Source: Leptospira paudalimensis (lineage in GTDB: Bacteria; Spirochaetota; Leptospiria; Leptospirales; Leptospiraceae). Taken from it: a stretch of 64,000 nt of DNA. Below the pieces are notes generated by a model. That model saw only the letters and a list, made by a program, of their open reading frames with translations. It was not told the DNA's origin and searched no databases. Position numbers and translations under genes: made by a program. Below, one piece after another: positions 1 through 9,200 of this stretch. Numbering within the stretch: the stretch's first letter is position 1; the number at the start of each line of letters is the position of its first letter. The DNA is taken from contig NZ_JAMQPR010000001.1 in NCBI RefSeq assembly GCF_026151345.1, forward strand, positions 3,110,676-3,174,675, given 5' to 3'.

Positions 1-290
1 AGTCCCTCAGATGTTTTCTCATAAAAATGTTCACCAAACATTTTTGCCAAAGGAAATTTTGTAAAGTCCTTGAAATAAGAATTGGGTCTCACTTCTATCA
101 ATTGAATTTTTACATCCGGCCCACCAGAGGGGCGAATCATAAAAAAATTCCCAGCTTCGAATGTACCTAACATCTCCGATTTTTCAAGAGTAGAATCCCA
201 ATTTTTCCACCGGTTCACATCTGACATCAATTTCCAAATTTGTTCCTGTTTGATTTCGTTTGTAGTGTATGTGTATGTATTGATGATCAT
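1..290 (-). CDS. SRPBCC (polyketide cyclase / AHSA1-like) protein, 3' end outside window
   Basis: The first 96 codons of a minus-strand gene run off the left edge. It starts at ATG 288-290, with AGGAG (complement of 295-299) four bases upstream. The visible protein has the START-like pattern of a short beta strand (NTYTYTTNEIKQEQIWKLMS), then DVNRWKNWD and a glycine-rich beta hairpin (IRPSGGPDVKI), as in small SRPBCC ligand-binding proteins. The ligand cannot be predicted. An inverted repeat lies directly upstream at 300-321 and suggests repression by a dimeric regulator. Missing: the C-terminal helix that would complete the fold. Confidence 0.75.
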   Translation of the reverse strand, partial: MIINTYTYTTNEIKQEQIWKLMSDVNRWKNWDSTLEKSEMLGTFEAGNFFMIRPSGGPDVKIQLIEVRPNSYFKDFTKFPLAKMFGEHFYEKTSEG

Positions 291-299
291 AAAATCTCC

Positions 300-321
300 T
301 ATAGTATGTACACTTACTATA
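300..321 (-). promoter_or_regulatory. Inverted repeat (operator candidate) upstream of the SRPBCC gene
   Basis: TATAGTA (300-306) and TACTATA (315-321) are perfect inverted arms around an 8-nt spacer. The element starts right at the ribosome-binding site of the gene beginning at 290 and lies in an AT-rich promoter-like stretch. A dimeric repressor of the ArsR, PadR or TetR kind could bind here. SRPBCC genes often sit beside such regulators, but none is visible in the window on this side. Confidence 0.45.
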
Positions 322-477
322 TTTATACATATAATTGTAAACTATTTATTTCAAGTGAATTCTATTGAGCGAGTCAGAACGAGTTTCCGTTAAAACCCAT
401 TCTAGAAAGGCATTTCGCTACCTAAATTTCCTGACAAGTGTTGAGTATTTCACCGAAAGGATGAGGATTTTTGTGTC

Positions 478-548
478 ATTTGGTGATTTTTTAGAAATAT
501 TTATGACATATGAATAAATATTTGACATACTTTCACCAAATTTATAAG
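478..548 (+). promoter_or_regulatory. Candidate promoter within an inverted repeat, upstream of the secreted hydrolase
   Basis: TTGACA (522-527) and TATAAG (543-548) form a possible sigma-70 promoter, although the 15-nt spacer is short. The -35 box lies between inverted arms ATTTGGTGA (478-486) and TCACCAAAT (533-541). A related sequence, TTTCACCGAAA, occurs at 449-459. The arms could be an operator for the gene starting at 577. This is a visual call only. Confidence 0.35.
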
Positions 549-576
549 TCTGGGCTACTTGAAAAAGGAGAGAAAG

Positions 577-1344
577 ATGAAAAATACAATCAACCTAATA
601 CTGGCATTGCTGTTTGCGACGAGCATCAGTGCCGAAACTTACACCGTGTTCATTCACGGTAAATCCAGCAAAAATCACGACGGGGTGGGAACTACCGATG
701 TGAACAGTTATTGGGGCACAAACGCAAATGCGGTTTCTGGTGCCAAAATATTCATTGGTTACGACGGAAGCACTGACCCAAGAACGTACGGATCTGCGAG
801 AGCCCAAACAAATATCACAACTGGTCTCATGAGTTATTGCAAGGGAACAAACACTTGTAAGATTGTGTGCCATTCCGCTGGATGTTATGCAATTGAATAT
901 TGGTTAGCAAGTTTAGCTGATACAACAACTTCCAAAGGTTTCAATATCACAAAAGTAACTGCACTTGCAGCTGCTTCAGGTGGTTCTGAACTTGCAAACG
1001 TAATTGGTGGTGGCGGAAACGCGATGGACCAGTCACTTCAGGTAACCACTGCTCGAGGAGCATACAACCACAACCTGACTGCATCCGTTACAATAAACCA
1101 TGTTCCAGGATATAAAAGTAAGTTTGGTGCTAATTTTATCCTACCTGGAGCTGATGACTATGCAGTTGCTTTTCACTCTTCTTGCGGATACAACCGTGCA
1201 GGTGGTCTAGACAAGTGCCAAAGTTCATTTGTGAGTGGAAACACAACCTACACTCAGTATTCTGGTCACGTCCGAGCACCGTCTTTGACAGCAGCAGGAC
1301 TCAACAAAAATCACAGTGAAATCATGAACGAAGGTGCAAGATAA
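577..1344 (+). CDS. Secreted alpha/beta-hydrolase (lipase-like)
   Basis: A 255-residue protein. The ATG at 577 is preferred over the TTG at 559 because GGAGAG (567-572) is placed as its ribosome-binding site, and the protein then begins with a clean Sec signal peptide (MKNTINLILALLFATSISAE). The mature part opens with YTVFIHGKS, the strand and oxyanion loop of alpha/beta hydrolases. It continues to VCHSAGCYAIEYW, a nucleophile elbow in which Ser sits between His and Ala-Gly. Several Cys pairs suggest disulfides in the periplasm or outside the cell. Asp and His of the triad cannot be fixed by eye; candidates are the D in PGADDY and the H in SGHVRAP. The gene looks more GC-rich than its neighbours. 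Substrate unknown. Confidence 0.7.
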   Translation: MKNTINLILALLFATSISAETYTVFIHGKSSKNHDGVGTTDVNSYWGTNANAVSGAKIFIGYDGSTDPRTYGSARAQTNITTGLMSYCKGTNTCKIVCHSAGCYAIEYWLASLADTTTSKGFNITKVTALAAASGGSELANVIGGGGNAMDQSLQVTTARGAYNHNLTASVTINHVPGYKSKFGANFILPGADDYAVAFHSSCGYNRAGGLDKCQSSFVSGNTTYTQYSGHVRAPSLTAAGLNKNHSEIMNEGAR

Positions 1345-1369
1345 ATAAGCTCCCTTGTTTTGAATCTAA

Positions 1370-1393
1370 GTCTGGCAATGGAAATTGTCAGAC
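1370..1393 (+). terminator. Hairpin after the hydrolase gene
   Basis: GTCTGGCAAT (1370-1379) pairs with ATTGTCAGAC (1384-1393) with one G-U pair and a GGAA tetraloop. No U-tract follows, so this is either a weak terminator or an mRNA 3' stabiliser. Confidence 0.45.
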
Positions 1394-1517
1394 GAAACCT
1401 ACCTATAGGAGAAACACGTAGAGGTTTCATTTGAAAATAGGATTGCATCTGACATAGATGGATACAATTTGTTCCCTACGTTTCAATCGATTTTCATATT
1501 CCATTCTATGAAACATT

Positions 1518-2303
1518 GTGACTCAAACACTGATGAACGATACCAACAATCAATTAAAAATACTCTTAGTGGAAGATGAAGCGATCATTGCGTTAACAGA
1601 AAAACGAAACCTAGAATCATATGGATATTCAGTACTTTGGGCGTCCAGTGGAGAAGATGCCATCGAACTGTTTAAGAACGATACTTCTATCAATATCATC
1701 CTGATGGATATCAATTTAGGAAATGGAATGGAAGGTACGGAAGCAGCAAACATTATTTTAAAGCATAAAGACATTCCACTCATATTTGTTTCTTCCCATA
1801 CAGAAAAAGAAATCGTCACAAAAACAGAAGGAATCACTTCTTATGGTTATGTAGTTAAAAGTTCAACGATAACTGTCTTGGATGCCTCTATCAAAATGGC
1901 TTTAAAACTTTTTTATGCGAATCAAAAACTAAAAGAGTCGGAAGAGAAGTTTATGAAGGCATTCCAATTTTGTCCCACTCCAATGGCCATCCATGACTAT
2001 ACAAACCGAAATGTATTTATTGATTGTAACCCAGCTTTTATCGCGATCACCGGATACAAAAAAGAAGAGATCATCAGTAAAACGGCACTTGAATTAGGTC
2101 TATATGTATTCCCAGAAGAAAGAGAAACAGTCTTAATCCAATTCCAAGAGCAAGGGTATGTAAAAAATTTCAAAAACACTTTTAGAACGAAAACAGGGAA
2201 AGAACTAATTCGATTTCTTTCTCTTAGTAAAATCTTAATTTCCAATAAGGAACATATTTTTTCAGTCCAAACCGAATCACCCATCGAATATTTTGATATT
2301 TAA
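1518..2303 (+). CDS. Response regulator receiver protein with C-terminal PAS domain
   Basis: Residues about 13-130 form a CheY-like receiver: acidic pair E19-D20 in LLVEDEA, phospho-acceptor D64 in ILMDINL, a Ser in the FVSSHT strand and the Lys of YVVKSS. Residues about 140-255 are a PAS domain (SEEKFMKAFQFCPTPMAIHD then FIDCNPAFIAITGYKKEEII). There is no kinase, GGDEF, EAL or DNA-binding output, so it is a stand-alone signalling protein that probably hands its state to a partner kinase through the PAS module. Start: GTG 1518 or ATG 1533; neither has a strong Shine-Dalgarno, so the N-terminus is uncertain by five residues. The gene is monocistronic in appearance, with gaps of more than 110 bp on both sides. 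Confidence 0.85.
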   Translation: MTQTLMNDTNNQLKILLVEDEAIIALTEKRNLESYGYSVLWASSGEDAIELFKNDTSINIILMDINLGNGMEGTEAANIILKHKDIPLIFVSSHTEKEIVTKTEGITSYGYVVKSSTITVLDASIKMALKLFYANQKLKESEEKFMKAFQFCPTPMAIHDYTNRNVFIDCNPAFIAITGYKKEEIISKTALELGLYVFPEERETVLIQFQEQGYVKNFKNTFRTKTGKELIRFLSLSKILISNKEHIFSVQTESPIEYFDI

Positions 2304-2417
2304 TTGTTTCAATCAATCCTAACTTTCCCTTTTAGATTGGTATGTGTAATTCCTAGAAAATTCATTTACTTTCTTTCTTAAACCATTTACATTTAGAAGC
2401 GTATTAGGAATTTAATT

Positions 2418-3236
2418 TTGAACGATCAACAATTAATAGAAGCATATTTGAATCGTATTGGTTATCAGGGCCCACACAATCCTACCTTAGAATTACTTCA
2501 CAATATTACATTAGCTCATGTGCGCAGTATCCCTTTTGAAAACTTAGATATTCTCTTGGGAAAAAGTATCAACATTAGTTTGGATGCAATGATTGAGAAA
2601 TTAATCCATCAAAAACGTGGTGGTTATTGTTTTGAACAAAATGGTCTTCTATTGTATGTTTTGCAAATACTAGGATTTCAAGTGACTCCCATCAGTGCGA
2701 GAGTTCGATTGGATAGACCTAGGAATTTTACTCCCCCACGAACACATGTTTTTCTAAAGGTAGATCTTTCTGGAACTACATGGTTTACTGATGTTGGTGT
2801 AGGTGGGGTATCACTCACTTCTGCGATCCAATTCCTTCAAGATACAGAACAAATCACAAACCACGAAACAAGAAGAATTGTTTCTGAAGGAAATCGGTAT
2901 TTCCATCAAGTCTTGTTTCCAAATGGATGGGTCGATGTTTGTGAATTTACATTGGAAGAAATGCCTCAAATTGATCGTGAGTTAGCCAATTGGTATACAA
3001 GTAACCATCCCAAATCACATTTCAAAGATCGCTTAATCGTTGCTAAAGCAGGAGATGATGGAAAACGAATTACACTCGTCAATCGAGAATATTCAGAACG
3101 TGACAAAAACGGAACTGCTCACAAAACAACCATCAATTCTCCGAAAGAATTAATTCATGTTTTGAAGGAAAAATTTAATCTTTCCTTTCCTATCGATACA
3201 GAATTTCAAACACCTGGAATACAATGGGACGTTTGA
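2418..3236 (+). CDS. Arylamine N-acetyltransferase
   Basis: A 272-residue enzyme of the NAT family, which transfers acetyl from acetyl-CoA to arylamines, arylhydrazines or similar amines. The catalytic triad is readable: Cys71 in RGGYCFEQN, His110 in RTHVFLKV and Asp125 in WFTDVGVGG. The family N-terminal signature IPFENLD is present at about 38-44, and length is normal. It begins with TTG at 2418, with TAGGAA about nine bases upstream and no in-frame ATG nearby. The gene stands alone between the receiver-PAS gene and an unknown lipoprotein, so context gives no hint of the natural substrate. Confidence 0.93.
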   Translation: MNDQQLIEAYLNRIGYQGPHNPTLELLHNITLAHVRSIPFENLDILLGKSINISLDAMIEKLIHQKRGGYCFEQNGLLLYVLQILGFQVTPISARVRLDRPRNFTPPRTHVFLKVDLSGTTWFTDVGVGGVSLTSAIQFLQDTEQITNHETRRIVSEGNRYFHQVLFPNGWVDVCEFTLEEMPQIDRELANWYTSNHPKSHFKDRLIVAKAGDDGKRITLVNREYSERDKNGTAHKTTINSPKELIHVLKEKFNLSFPIDTEFQTPGIQWDV

Positions 3237-3311
3237 ATTTAGAGACAAAAAATCGCAAAGATGCTTTACCAAGTTATTTGCTTCTCTATTTTTTCCTATA
3301 GAAAGCCTTTG

Positions 3312-4268
3312 ATGAAAGATTTTACGCTTATGTTTTTAAAACTAACAATTCTATTCCTTTCTATTTTAATTTCAAACTGTGATTTTTCAAAGAGATTAGT
3401 TAAAAATGATGTAGATGCTAAATTTGTATATTATAATTTAGATTGCATTTTACTCAAAGAAGAAACACTTAATTGTAAGGTTTTATATGATTTGGAGCAT
3501 GAACAATTTAACAATTTAAGTCTAAATGAAGCTGAAATTATTTTATTGTTATACAATATTTTATTTCAAGTGTCATTCTATGGAAAAGAATTAGGTTTCG
3601 AATACGGGAAAATAACGAAATGGGAATTAAGATTAAACACTTTAAAAAATAATCCAGTAGATTCCTTTGAAATTCAACTTCTGAAATCTGTTGAATTAAC
3701 GAATATCCAAGGTTTCTCTTACCATTTAGCAATAAACAAACCTTTCCCTTTACAAGATGCAATTGATACATTCCAAAATATCGAGAGTAGATACAATAAA
3801 ATTCAAAATCCAGTTCGTAAACCTGTGATCGATGCTAAAATCAATTTAGCATTCAAATACAAAATACAATCATTTATCAGACAAAGTGCTTATTATAATA
3901 ATCGGTATCGATACGTCTCAAATCAAATTTTCAATGAATGCAAAACAGGAACAATCGACATATCGAAAAAAGAAAATATAATCTATACAGAAATTAATAT
4001 CAAAGATAAAACATCTAATTTTAATTATATGGATGAAATCACTCCCAAAGAAAAAAAAGAGTCTTCAAGATTCATTAAATTTCAATCATATCCCTCTGAA
4101 ATCATTATAGATTCTAATGAAGAGTCAGAAAGGATAATAATTAAGGAAGAAATACAATATTCGAATCTCTTGATTTCAATCGAATCCAATTTTCCAAAAA
4201 AACATAAGGATTGTTATATTAAAAAGTTAGATAACTTCATTTTTGAACTATTCAATCAAAAAGACTAG
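3312..4268 (+). CDS. Hypothetical lipoprotein
   Basis: Not recognised. From ATG 3312 (or 3330) the product has a hydrophobic signal ending in ILISNC, a spirochaete-style lipobox, so it is likely anchored in a membrane. The open frame could be extended to 3261, but that would place 17 extra residues before the signal. The mature part is charged, Asn/Lys/Ile-rich and markedly AT-rich, with repeated short helices and Cys near the C-terminus (HKDCYIKK). No domain is recognised. The low G+C differs from the NAT gene before it and may mean weak selection or transfer. Confidence 0.6.
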   Translation: MKDFTLMFLKLTILFLSILISNCDFSKRLVKNDVDAKFVYYNLDCILLKEETLNCKVLYDLEHEQFNNLSLNEAEIILLLYNILFQVSFYGKELGFEYGKITKWELRLNTLKNNPVDSFEIQLLKSVELTNIQGFSYHLAINKPFPLQDAIDTFQNIESRYNKIQNPVRKPVIDAKINLAFKYKIQSFIRQSAYYNNRYRYVSNQIFNECKTGTIDISKKENIIYTEINIKDKTSNFNYMDEITPKEKKESSRFIKFQSYPSEIIIDSNEESERIIIKEEIQYSNLLISIESNFPKKHKDCYIKKLDNFIFELFNQKD

Positions 4269-4427
4269 TAGTTTAGACTAAAAACCTCAAAGATTGGCGA
4301 AATTTCTGAATCTAACAGTTGCAACTCCTTTTTAATGTCCCACTTAGAAAAGAAGTTAGGGCAATCATAGTTTTTGATTGCAATTTATTTCCATCCATTT
4401 AGAGATGAACCCTCCAGGAGAGATTTT

Positions 4428-7034
4428 TTGAAAATCAAACAACTTCTACCAGTCACATACCTACTCTTAAATTATAAGGGCCGAATTGATAGAAAAGTGT
4501 ATTGGATTGCCTCTTTGTTTATGTGGTCCAATTTTTACGTATTTTACCAAACATTGGATTATTGTTTGGGTGAGACAAGTACCTGGATCATTTATCCACT
4601 TATGCTTTGGGGCATTCTTGCCGTCTCCGCAAAACGATTTCATGATATCGGAAAGTCTGGAAATACAATTTTACTCACATTGATACCCATTCTTGGTCCT
4701 TTGGTAGTGATCTACTTTTTGGCCTTCAAAAAAGGAGACCCACAAAACAACCAATATGGTTCCGTTCCTGGATCAGAAATTGATTATTATAAAAACGATG
4801 ATGGTAAAAGTATCCCCCACTTAAAATCAACAGAGGTCATCATCAATGATGTGACTCGCTTAAATCCTGTGATTGTTTCTTCCGTTTTTCGCCCAGTCAC
4901 ATTGGATGAATTGATCCAATTTGTTAAATCATCCACAGCTCCCATCTCAGTCGGTGGTGGGCGATTTAGTATGGGTGGCCAAACGGCAAGTCCAGGCTCG
5001 GTGCATATTGACATGCGAAAACTCAATCAAGTCATTGAGTACAATCCATCTGAAAAGTGGATTAAAGTCCAAGCGGGAATCCGTTGGTGTGACATCCAAC
5101 ATTATATCGATAAAGATGATTTGTCTGTTAAGATCATGCAAACATATGCAAACTTCACCGTGGGTGGTGCATTGAGTGTCAATTGCCATGGACGTTATAT
5201 GGGGTTGGGTCCAGTTGTTCTATCAGTTCGATCCATTGAAGTGATCCTTGCAGATGGAAGTTTGATCAAAGCAAACAGAGATCAAAACACAGATGTATTT
5301 GCGGGGATGATTGGTGGTTACAATTCCATTGGTATCATTGCATCAGTAGAATTTGATTTGGATGAAAATGTTAAAGTCAAACAAGTCAGCAAAAAAATGA
5401 AAAAGAACCAATACTTCCAGTTTTTTAAATATAACATTCGGGAAGACAAAAAAGTAATTTTTCACAATGCAGACATTTACCCTCCTCAATACCAAAACAT
5501 TCGAGCTGTTAGTTGGGAATTTACGTTAGACAAACCTACTGTGAAATCAAGATTTATGCCTTTGCAATCCTCCTACCCAATCCATCGTTATTTTTTCTGG
5601 GATTTTACAGAATCTCCATTTGGGAAATGGAGACGAGAATACATTGTGGATCCACTGCTATTTTTCTCCAAAAAAGTACATTGGAGGAATTATGAAGCAG
5701 GTTACGATGTTTTAGAATTAGAACCATCTGCGCGCGAAAAATCAACCTATGTATTACAAGAATACTTTGTTCCCATTGAAAAATTCAATGGGTTCTCAGA
5801 TCGTTTGTGTGACATTTTAAAACGACACAAAGTCAATATGGTGAATATATCCGTTCGTCATGCAAAAGCAGATGAGGAAACGTATTTGTCTTGGGCACCC
5901 AAGGAAAGTTTTGCCTTTGTCTTGTATTACAAACAAAACGTAAACGAATCTGATAAACTAAAAGTGGCAGTATGGACTCGAGAACTCATGAATGCAAGTA
6001 TTGAATTTGGAGGTAGTTATTATTTACCTTACCAAACCCATGCATCCAGAGAGATGTTTCAGAAAGCATATCCAAAATACAAAGAAATTTTTGCCCTAAA
6101 AGAAAAGTTAGATCCTAAGTTTCGATTCAAAAATATTTTCTGGGATACTTATTATAAAGAAAATCCAAAACCAGAATTGCCTGATTCTGCGTTTCACCGG
6201 ATTTTTGCAAATGTTAAATGGAGTGATGCACTTTATCGTTTTTTGCAAGTGATCTTCAACCTTTATCCAGAAGAAAAATTCTTCCAATTGATTTACGATA
6301 CCACCAAACAGTACAAAACCGATGAGGAAATTTATTCGCAAATTGTACAAAGATTAAATTCAATAAAACCTTTCCATGCAGATTTAACTTATGCATTACC
6401 TGCGCTCTTCAAACAAAAAAGAGAATTGTCTCTTCAGATTTTGGAACTTCTTGGTACCAATACAACCGTTAATGGGTATTTGGAAATTGGAACCACAGGA
6501 AGGTACATTTCGAGCTTACAACAAAAGCTAAAATTCAATCAAAACATTTATCTTGTAAATTCAGTTCCACCAAAAAACAATCCCGTTGATATACTCGAAA
6601 GAGGTGGGATCAAAAAAATTGGAACTTTTTTCCCTCTCAATGATTATGATCCAATTAGCAATGAAATACCATCTGAGAGCCTAGACCTTGTTACATGTCT
6701 CATTGGTTTACACCATATACAGTTACATAAATTAGATGCGTTTATCCAATCAATCCATCGTGTTCTCCGTGTGGGAGGTAAATTCATATTAAGAGATCAT
6801 GATGTAAAAGATCCAGAAATGTTTGAATTTGTCTCCATAATCCATACAGTTTTTAACGCAGGTTTGAAGGAAACATGGGAATATGAATCTGCTGAATTTA
6901 AAAAATTCCGTTCCATTGAGGAATGGGTAGAGATTCTTAAAAAATTCAATCTCGAAGCAGGACCTGCGAGACTGCTACAAAAAGATGACCCATCTGACAA
7001 TATTCTAATGATTTTTACAAAGGTATCAAAATGA
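4428..7034 (+). CDS. Fusion protein: DUF805 membrane domain, FAD-linked oxidase, SAM methyltransferase
   Basis: Three modules lie in one chain of about 868 residues. (1) Residues about 10-95 are DUF805: YKGRIDRKVYW, several membrane helices and the hallmark AKRFHDIGKSG, ending KKGDPQNNQYG. (2) About 125-590 is a GMC/VAO-type FAD-linked oxidase of the aldonolactone-oxidase kind: PP-loop ISVGGGRFSMGGQ, a TVGGALSVNCHGR loop, GGYNSIGI, and the C-terminal FRFKNIFWDTYY motif. The PP-loop has Phe where relatives often carry the FAD-linking His, so flavin is probably non-covalent. (3) About 690-868 resembles a Rossmann methyltransferase (YLEIGTTGRY, LDLVTCLIGLHHI, HRVLRVGGKFILRDHD). TTG 4428 is chosen because AGGAG (4416-4420) lies seven bases upstream; an earlier TTG (4374) is in frame without such a site. 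The stop overlaps the next start (ATGA). Substrate unknown. Confidence 0.8.
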   Translation: MKIKQLLPVTYLLLNYKGRIDRKVYWIASLFMWSNFYVFYQTLDYCLGETSTWIIYPLMLWGILAVSAKRFHDIGKSGNTILLTLIPILGPLVVIYFLAFKKGDPQNNQYGSVPGSEIDYYKNDDGKSIPHLKSTEVIINDVTRLNPVIVSSVFRPVTLDELIQFVKSSTAPISVGGGRFSMGGQTASPGSVHIDMRKLNQVIEYNPSEKWIKVQAGIRWCDIQHYIDKDDLSVKIMQTYANFTVGGALSVNCHGRYMGLGPVVLSVRSIEVILADGSLIKANRDQNTDVFAGMIGGYNSIGIIASVEFDLDENVKVKQVSKKMKKNQYFQFFKYNIREDKKVIFHNADIYPPQYQNIRAVSWEFTLDKPTVKSRFMPLQSSYPIHRYFFWDFTESPFGKWRREYIVDPLLFFSKKVHWRNYEAGYDVLELEPSAREKSTYVLQEYFVPIEKFNGFSDRLCDILKRHKVNMVNISVRHAKADEETYLSWAPKESFAFVLYYKQNVNESDKLKVAVWTRELMNASIEFGGSYYLPYQTHASREMFQKAYPKYKEIFALKEKLDPKFRFKNIFWDTYYKENPKPELPDSAFHRIFANVKWSDALYRFLQVIFNLYPEEKFFQLIYDTTKQYKTDEEIYSQIVQRLNSIKPFHADLTYALPALFKQKRELSLQILELLGTNTTVNGYLEIGTTGRYISSLQQKLKFNQNIYLVNSVPPKNNPVDILERGGIKKIGTFFPLNDYDPISNEIPSESLDLVTCLIGLHHIQLHKLDAFIQSIHRVLRVGGKFILRDHDVKDPEMFEFVSIIHTVFNAGLKETWEYESAEFKKFRSIEEWVEILKKFNLEAGPARLLQKDDPSDNILMIFTKVSK

Positions 7035-8113
7035 GCCGATTGATCTTCACAACTTTAATTTCTTTTTCCCTTAGTATAAGCATTTGGACATCAAAACAAT
7101 CTAGCACAGAATACATTGAAAAAGTCCCAAGTGAATGGATGGTGAATGATACAAAAACATACACTCCAAAAGAACACATTCGTCCTGGTGACCAAACATT
7201 CTTAACCTTTCCTGAATGGTATTTGGTTCATAGTCCCAAGGAACAGGCTATGTATTTTAGATCCAATACATCAAGCACCTTTCCTTATTGGGAACATGTT
7301 TTACAATTGTGGAAATCATATATGATTGTTTCTGACCAAATTTTAAATTCATATCAATTTAATTATGGATACCATCTAATGATTGTTGTGTTGACAGTCA
7401 GCACAACAGTTGAGTATGGAGCAAAGCAGATTTATGAAAAGATGATTGGTCGCATTACCGCAACCAACGAAGACCAGGCACTCACCGAAGAAGACAAATT
7501 TAACGCAAAATTCACCCAATCTTATGTAGATTTTATCTTACAAACCCCTTGGTATGAATATAATTTTTTCCAAGAACTCAAATCACTTTGGACAGAAGTT
7601 CCATTGTTTGGCGATCATATGATCCGAAAATGGGAAAGGCGTTATTATCTGACCACTGATATTTTTGTTAAAGCAGTTTATGGTTTTTTAATTAAAAAAG
7701 CAACAAAGGCCACTTATGAAGATCCCATTTTAGGAACTGCTATTGTATTGGATGAGAATATTCCAACCAATGAGAAAGTAAAATTATTAGATGGAAATGA
7801 TCCATTTCATTCTGTGTATTTGGTCCCTCGGTATGCCGATTTCCATCCCACAATGGAATCGATCTTGATAGGCAAAACTGTCGAATTACACGAGATAGCT
7901 GGGAATACGTCAGCAACTTTGGTGACCATCCTATTAAAAAAAGATGAGAGTTTACCTAAACTTCCCGATTCAAAAACGGTATTCCGACAAGACATCATGA
8001 CAAGACCCGGTGAAAATCGTTATGCAATTGTATCAAAAGTTCAAAACTTAAAAACCATATTGGAAATTTTAAGAGAACAAAACATAGAAGTCGAACATAT
8101 TTACGATTTTTAA
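7031..8113 (+). CDS. Conserved hypothetical protein coupled to the FAD oxidase fusion
   Basis: No recognised family. The start overlaps the stop of the fusion gene as ATGA, so the two are translationally coupled and probably work together. The N-terminus is a signal or anchor helix (LIFTTLISFSLSISIW). A second hydrophobic stretch, YHLMIVVLTVSTTVEYG, lies near residue 120. Between them is an aromatic-rich segment (FLTFPEWYLVHSPKEQAMYF). The C-terminus has a mixed alpha/beta look (KTVFRQDIMTRPGENRYAIV). It may be a membrane-associated partner of the oxidase, but the sequence alone does not show a function. Confidence 0.6.
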   Translation: MSRLIFTTLISFSLSISIWTSKQSSTEYIEKVPSEWMVNDTKTYTPKEHIRPGDQTFLTFPEWYLVHSPKEQAMYFRSNTSSTFPYWEHVLQLWKSYMIVSDQILNSYQFNYGYHLMIVVLTVSTTVEYGAKQIYEKMIGRITATNEDQALTEEDKFNAKFTQSYVDFILQTPWYEYNFFQELKSLWTEVPLFGDHMIRKWERRYYLTTDIFVKAVYGFLIKKATKATYEDPILGTAIVLDENIPTNEKVKLLDGNDPFHSVYLVPRYADFHPTMESILIGKTVELHEIAGNTSATLVTILLKKDESLPKLPDSKTVFRQDIMTRPGENRYAIVSKVQNLKTILEILREQNIEVEHIYDF

Positions 8114-8135
8114 ATACCAGTAACGTTAGGATCCT

Positions 8136-9128
8136 ATGAAACTCATTAAGTATTTTATTTTGTTTGTTGGACTGGTTATTTTCTCAGTTTTTGCCTTCTA
8201 TGCCAGTTTACGATTGTATCGAGAATCCCTTTCTCCGGAAGAAATTGCACCTAAAACAGGAAGATGGATCCCAAGTAATGATGTAAAGATCTACATCCAA
8301 GAGATGGGAGATCCAAAAAATCCAGCAGTTGTTTTGATCCATGGAATGGGTTCATGGAGTGAACTCTGGAGAGAAACAATGATTGATTTATCACAAAATG
8401 GATATTATGCGATAGCAATTGATTTGCCTCCTTTTGGTTTTTCCGAGAGACCTAAACCTACAGAATTAAAATCAATCCAACAAGGAAAACGAATCGTCTC
8501 GGTTATTGATGCATTAGGATTACAAAAAGTACATTTGCTTGGACACTCATTTGGTGGCGGTGCGACTCTACATACCGCACTCCTAATCCCGAATCGTATC
8601 CTTTCATTACAATTGGTAGATATTGCTGTAAACCTAGAAGAAAAAAAAGTTTTAACTCCTTCCGAACCAAATCTATTCGAAACATTTTGGAATTTATCAC
8701 TCTTACGAAATAGACTTCTGGAAGTAACAGCAACAAACCCTCATTTAACTAAGATTTTGTTTAGCCAGTTTGTTCATTCATCTGATTGTATCACCGAAGA
8801 AAAGGTAAAGTTAATTCAAATGCCAATGCGAATCAAGGGAACCACTTCTTTTTTAGGTGATTGGTTGGGTGAATTTATTTTCCACTCCGATGATCTCTTA
8901 GCCAAAGATACAAGATTGTATGGTAACAATCTAAGGATGCCCATCGATTTAATTTGGGGAGATTTGGACACAGTGACACCAGTTGCAGATGGAGAAAAAA
9001 TTAAATCCATACTCAACAACTCTCGTTTGCATATCATCCAAGGAGTTGGGCACATTCCACAGTTGGAATCACCAGAAAACTTCAACAAAATGTTGTTAAG
9101 GAATCTGAAAGAAGTAGAATCTAGATGA
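8136..9128 (+). CDS. Membrane-anchored alpha/beta-hydrolase
   Basis: A 330-residue hydrolase with one N-terminal transmembrane helix (about residues 5-27) and a complete fold: VVLIHGMGSWSELW (oxyanion loop), VHLLGHSFGGG (nucleophile Ser), LIWGDLDTVTP (acid) and GVGHIPQLESP (His). This is the pattern of epoxide hydrolase, haloalkane dehalogenase and C-C hydrolase relatives. The specific reaction cannot be assigned. It follows the FAD oxidase and unknown gene by 22 bp on the same strand, so it may belong to the same unit. Confidence 0.85.
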   Translation: MKLIKYFILFVGLVIFSVFAFYASLRLYRESLSPEEIAPKTGRWIPSNDVKIYIQEMGDPKNPAVVLIHGMGSWSELWRETMIDLSQNGYYAIAIDLPPFGFSERPKPTELKSIQQGKRIVSVIDALGLQKVHLLGHSFGGGATLHTALLIPNRILSLQLVDIAVNLEEKKVLTPSEPNLFETFWNLSLLRNRLLEVTATNPHLTKILFSQFVHSSDCITEEKVKLIQMPMRIKGTTSFLGDWLGEFIFHSDDLLAKDTRLYGNNLRMPIDLIWGDLDTVTPVADGEKIKSILNNSRLHIIQGVGHIPQLESPENFNKMLLRNLKEVESR

Positions 9129-9200
9129 AAAATGACTCGCTTATGGAAATCAATAGAAGAAAAGGACAGTAACTCGATTTTAATCAGTTTGGATTTTGGT

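Noticed and set aside
559..576. TTG start at 559 for the secreted hydrolase
   Set aside because: It would put the ribosome-binding site inside the gene and six residues before the signal peptide; ATG 577 is better.
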